From Mugil cephalus (lineage: Eukaryota > Chordata > Actinopteri > Mugiliformes > Mugilidae): a stretch of DNA of 64,000 nt. The stretch is from assembly GCF_022458985.1 (NCBI RefSeq), contig NC_061781.1, forward strand, positions 8,707,501 to 8,771,500, written 5' to 3'. Below, piece by piece: positions 63,656-64,000 of the stretch (the stretch's first letter is position 1; each line of letters opens with the position of its first letter). The notes under the pieces are model-generated. The model worked only from the letters and a program-made list of their open reading frames with translations, had not been told where the DNA came from and searched no databases. The position numbers and the translations under genes are program-made.

Positions 63656-63787
63656 TGGTGGAAAGGATGGCAGGGCAGGAATGAAATGAGAGAAACGCAG
63701 GTGGAAGATGGAACAAAGGTAAAACGGCAAAGATAGAAAGGACAGAAAAGAAAGAATGCAACATTATGGACCAGAGGAGGGATGGAT

Positions 63788-63850
63788 GGAAGGAAGGAAG
63801 GAAGGAAGGAAGGAAGGGGGTGGGAGGGGAGGGGAAGGGAGAGAGAAGAA
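63788..63850. repeat. (GGAA)n and G-rich purine tract
   Basis: GGAA units followed by GGGAGGGGAGGGGAAGGG, broken by a single T at 63821. It contains several closely spaced G runs. Confidence 0.93.
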
Positions 63851-64000
63851 TACACGCTTAGAGAGGAAAAGAAAGTGAGAGCAAGCAGCAACTGAGTTAG
63901 TGTCAGGGGAGGACAGACAAGATATACCCACTACTCCAGCAAACACCAGAAATGCTGATGTGATTGGTCATTTGCACAAGAACCGCTGTGTTGGCAAGGT

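Noticed and set aside
63331..63891. 186-codon minus-strand frame
   Set aside because: Only 63459-63527 is real (an stxbp5l exon). The rest is translation of the purine repeat tract and intron.

Overview
This window looks like nuclear DNA from a ray-finned (teleost) fish. It carries vertebrate genes with consensus GT/AG introns, with proteins close to human RALB, NEPRO, TEX30, POGLUT2 and STXBP5L. Introns are compact, (AC)n and other microsatellites are long, and there are several copies of an L2/CR1-like repeat 3' end that I associate with fish genomes. I cannot name the species.

All five recognised genes are on the minus strand. From left to right: (1) ralb, of which only the first two coding exons are inside (142-350 and 855-968); its probable non-coding first exon and promoter lie near 8.4-8.55 kb. 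(2) nepro, nine coding exons between 13357 and 16162, complete at 483 codons. (3) tex30, five coding exons between 22961 and 25378, complete at 227 codons. (4) poglut2, ten coding exons between 26529 and 34045, complete at 506 codons and ending in KDEL. (5) the 3' half of stxbp5l (tomosyn-2), ten exons between 38762 and 63527; its 5' half lies beyond the right edge. I assembled each model by hand from open frames, splice sites and phase. Every exon length agrees with the codon count and every junction keeps frame.

The space between genes is repeat-rich. The 16.2-22.9 kb interval holds a 548-bp terminal-inverted-repeat element, with a short derivative at 1.8 kb. It also holds a broken, intron-less proline/alanine-rich and coiled-coil sequence that may be a processed pseudogene of a gene I do not recognise. 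A pair of direct repeats lies 4.5 kb apart around that sequence, and there is a Ty3/gypsy reverse-transcriptase remnant. L2-like 3' ends occur at 5.5, 19.9, 25.7, 26.7 and 42.4 kb.

The genes do not form an operon or one pathway. RalB is a signalling GTPase acting on the exocyst, and tomosyn-2 restrains SNARE assembly, so both concern membrane traffic. Nepro is nucleolar, Poglut2 is an ER O-glucosyltransferase, and Tex30 is an uncharacterised alpha/beta-hydrolase-like protein. I found no CRISPR array, tRNA, rRNA or defence system, and nothing that convincingly amounts to a new biological system. The most useful leads are the 54-nt in-frame cassette exon of stxbp5l, the isolated 18-nt KDEL exon of poglut2, the unknown retrocopy, and the two-copy inverted-repeat element family.
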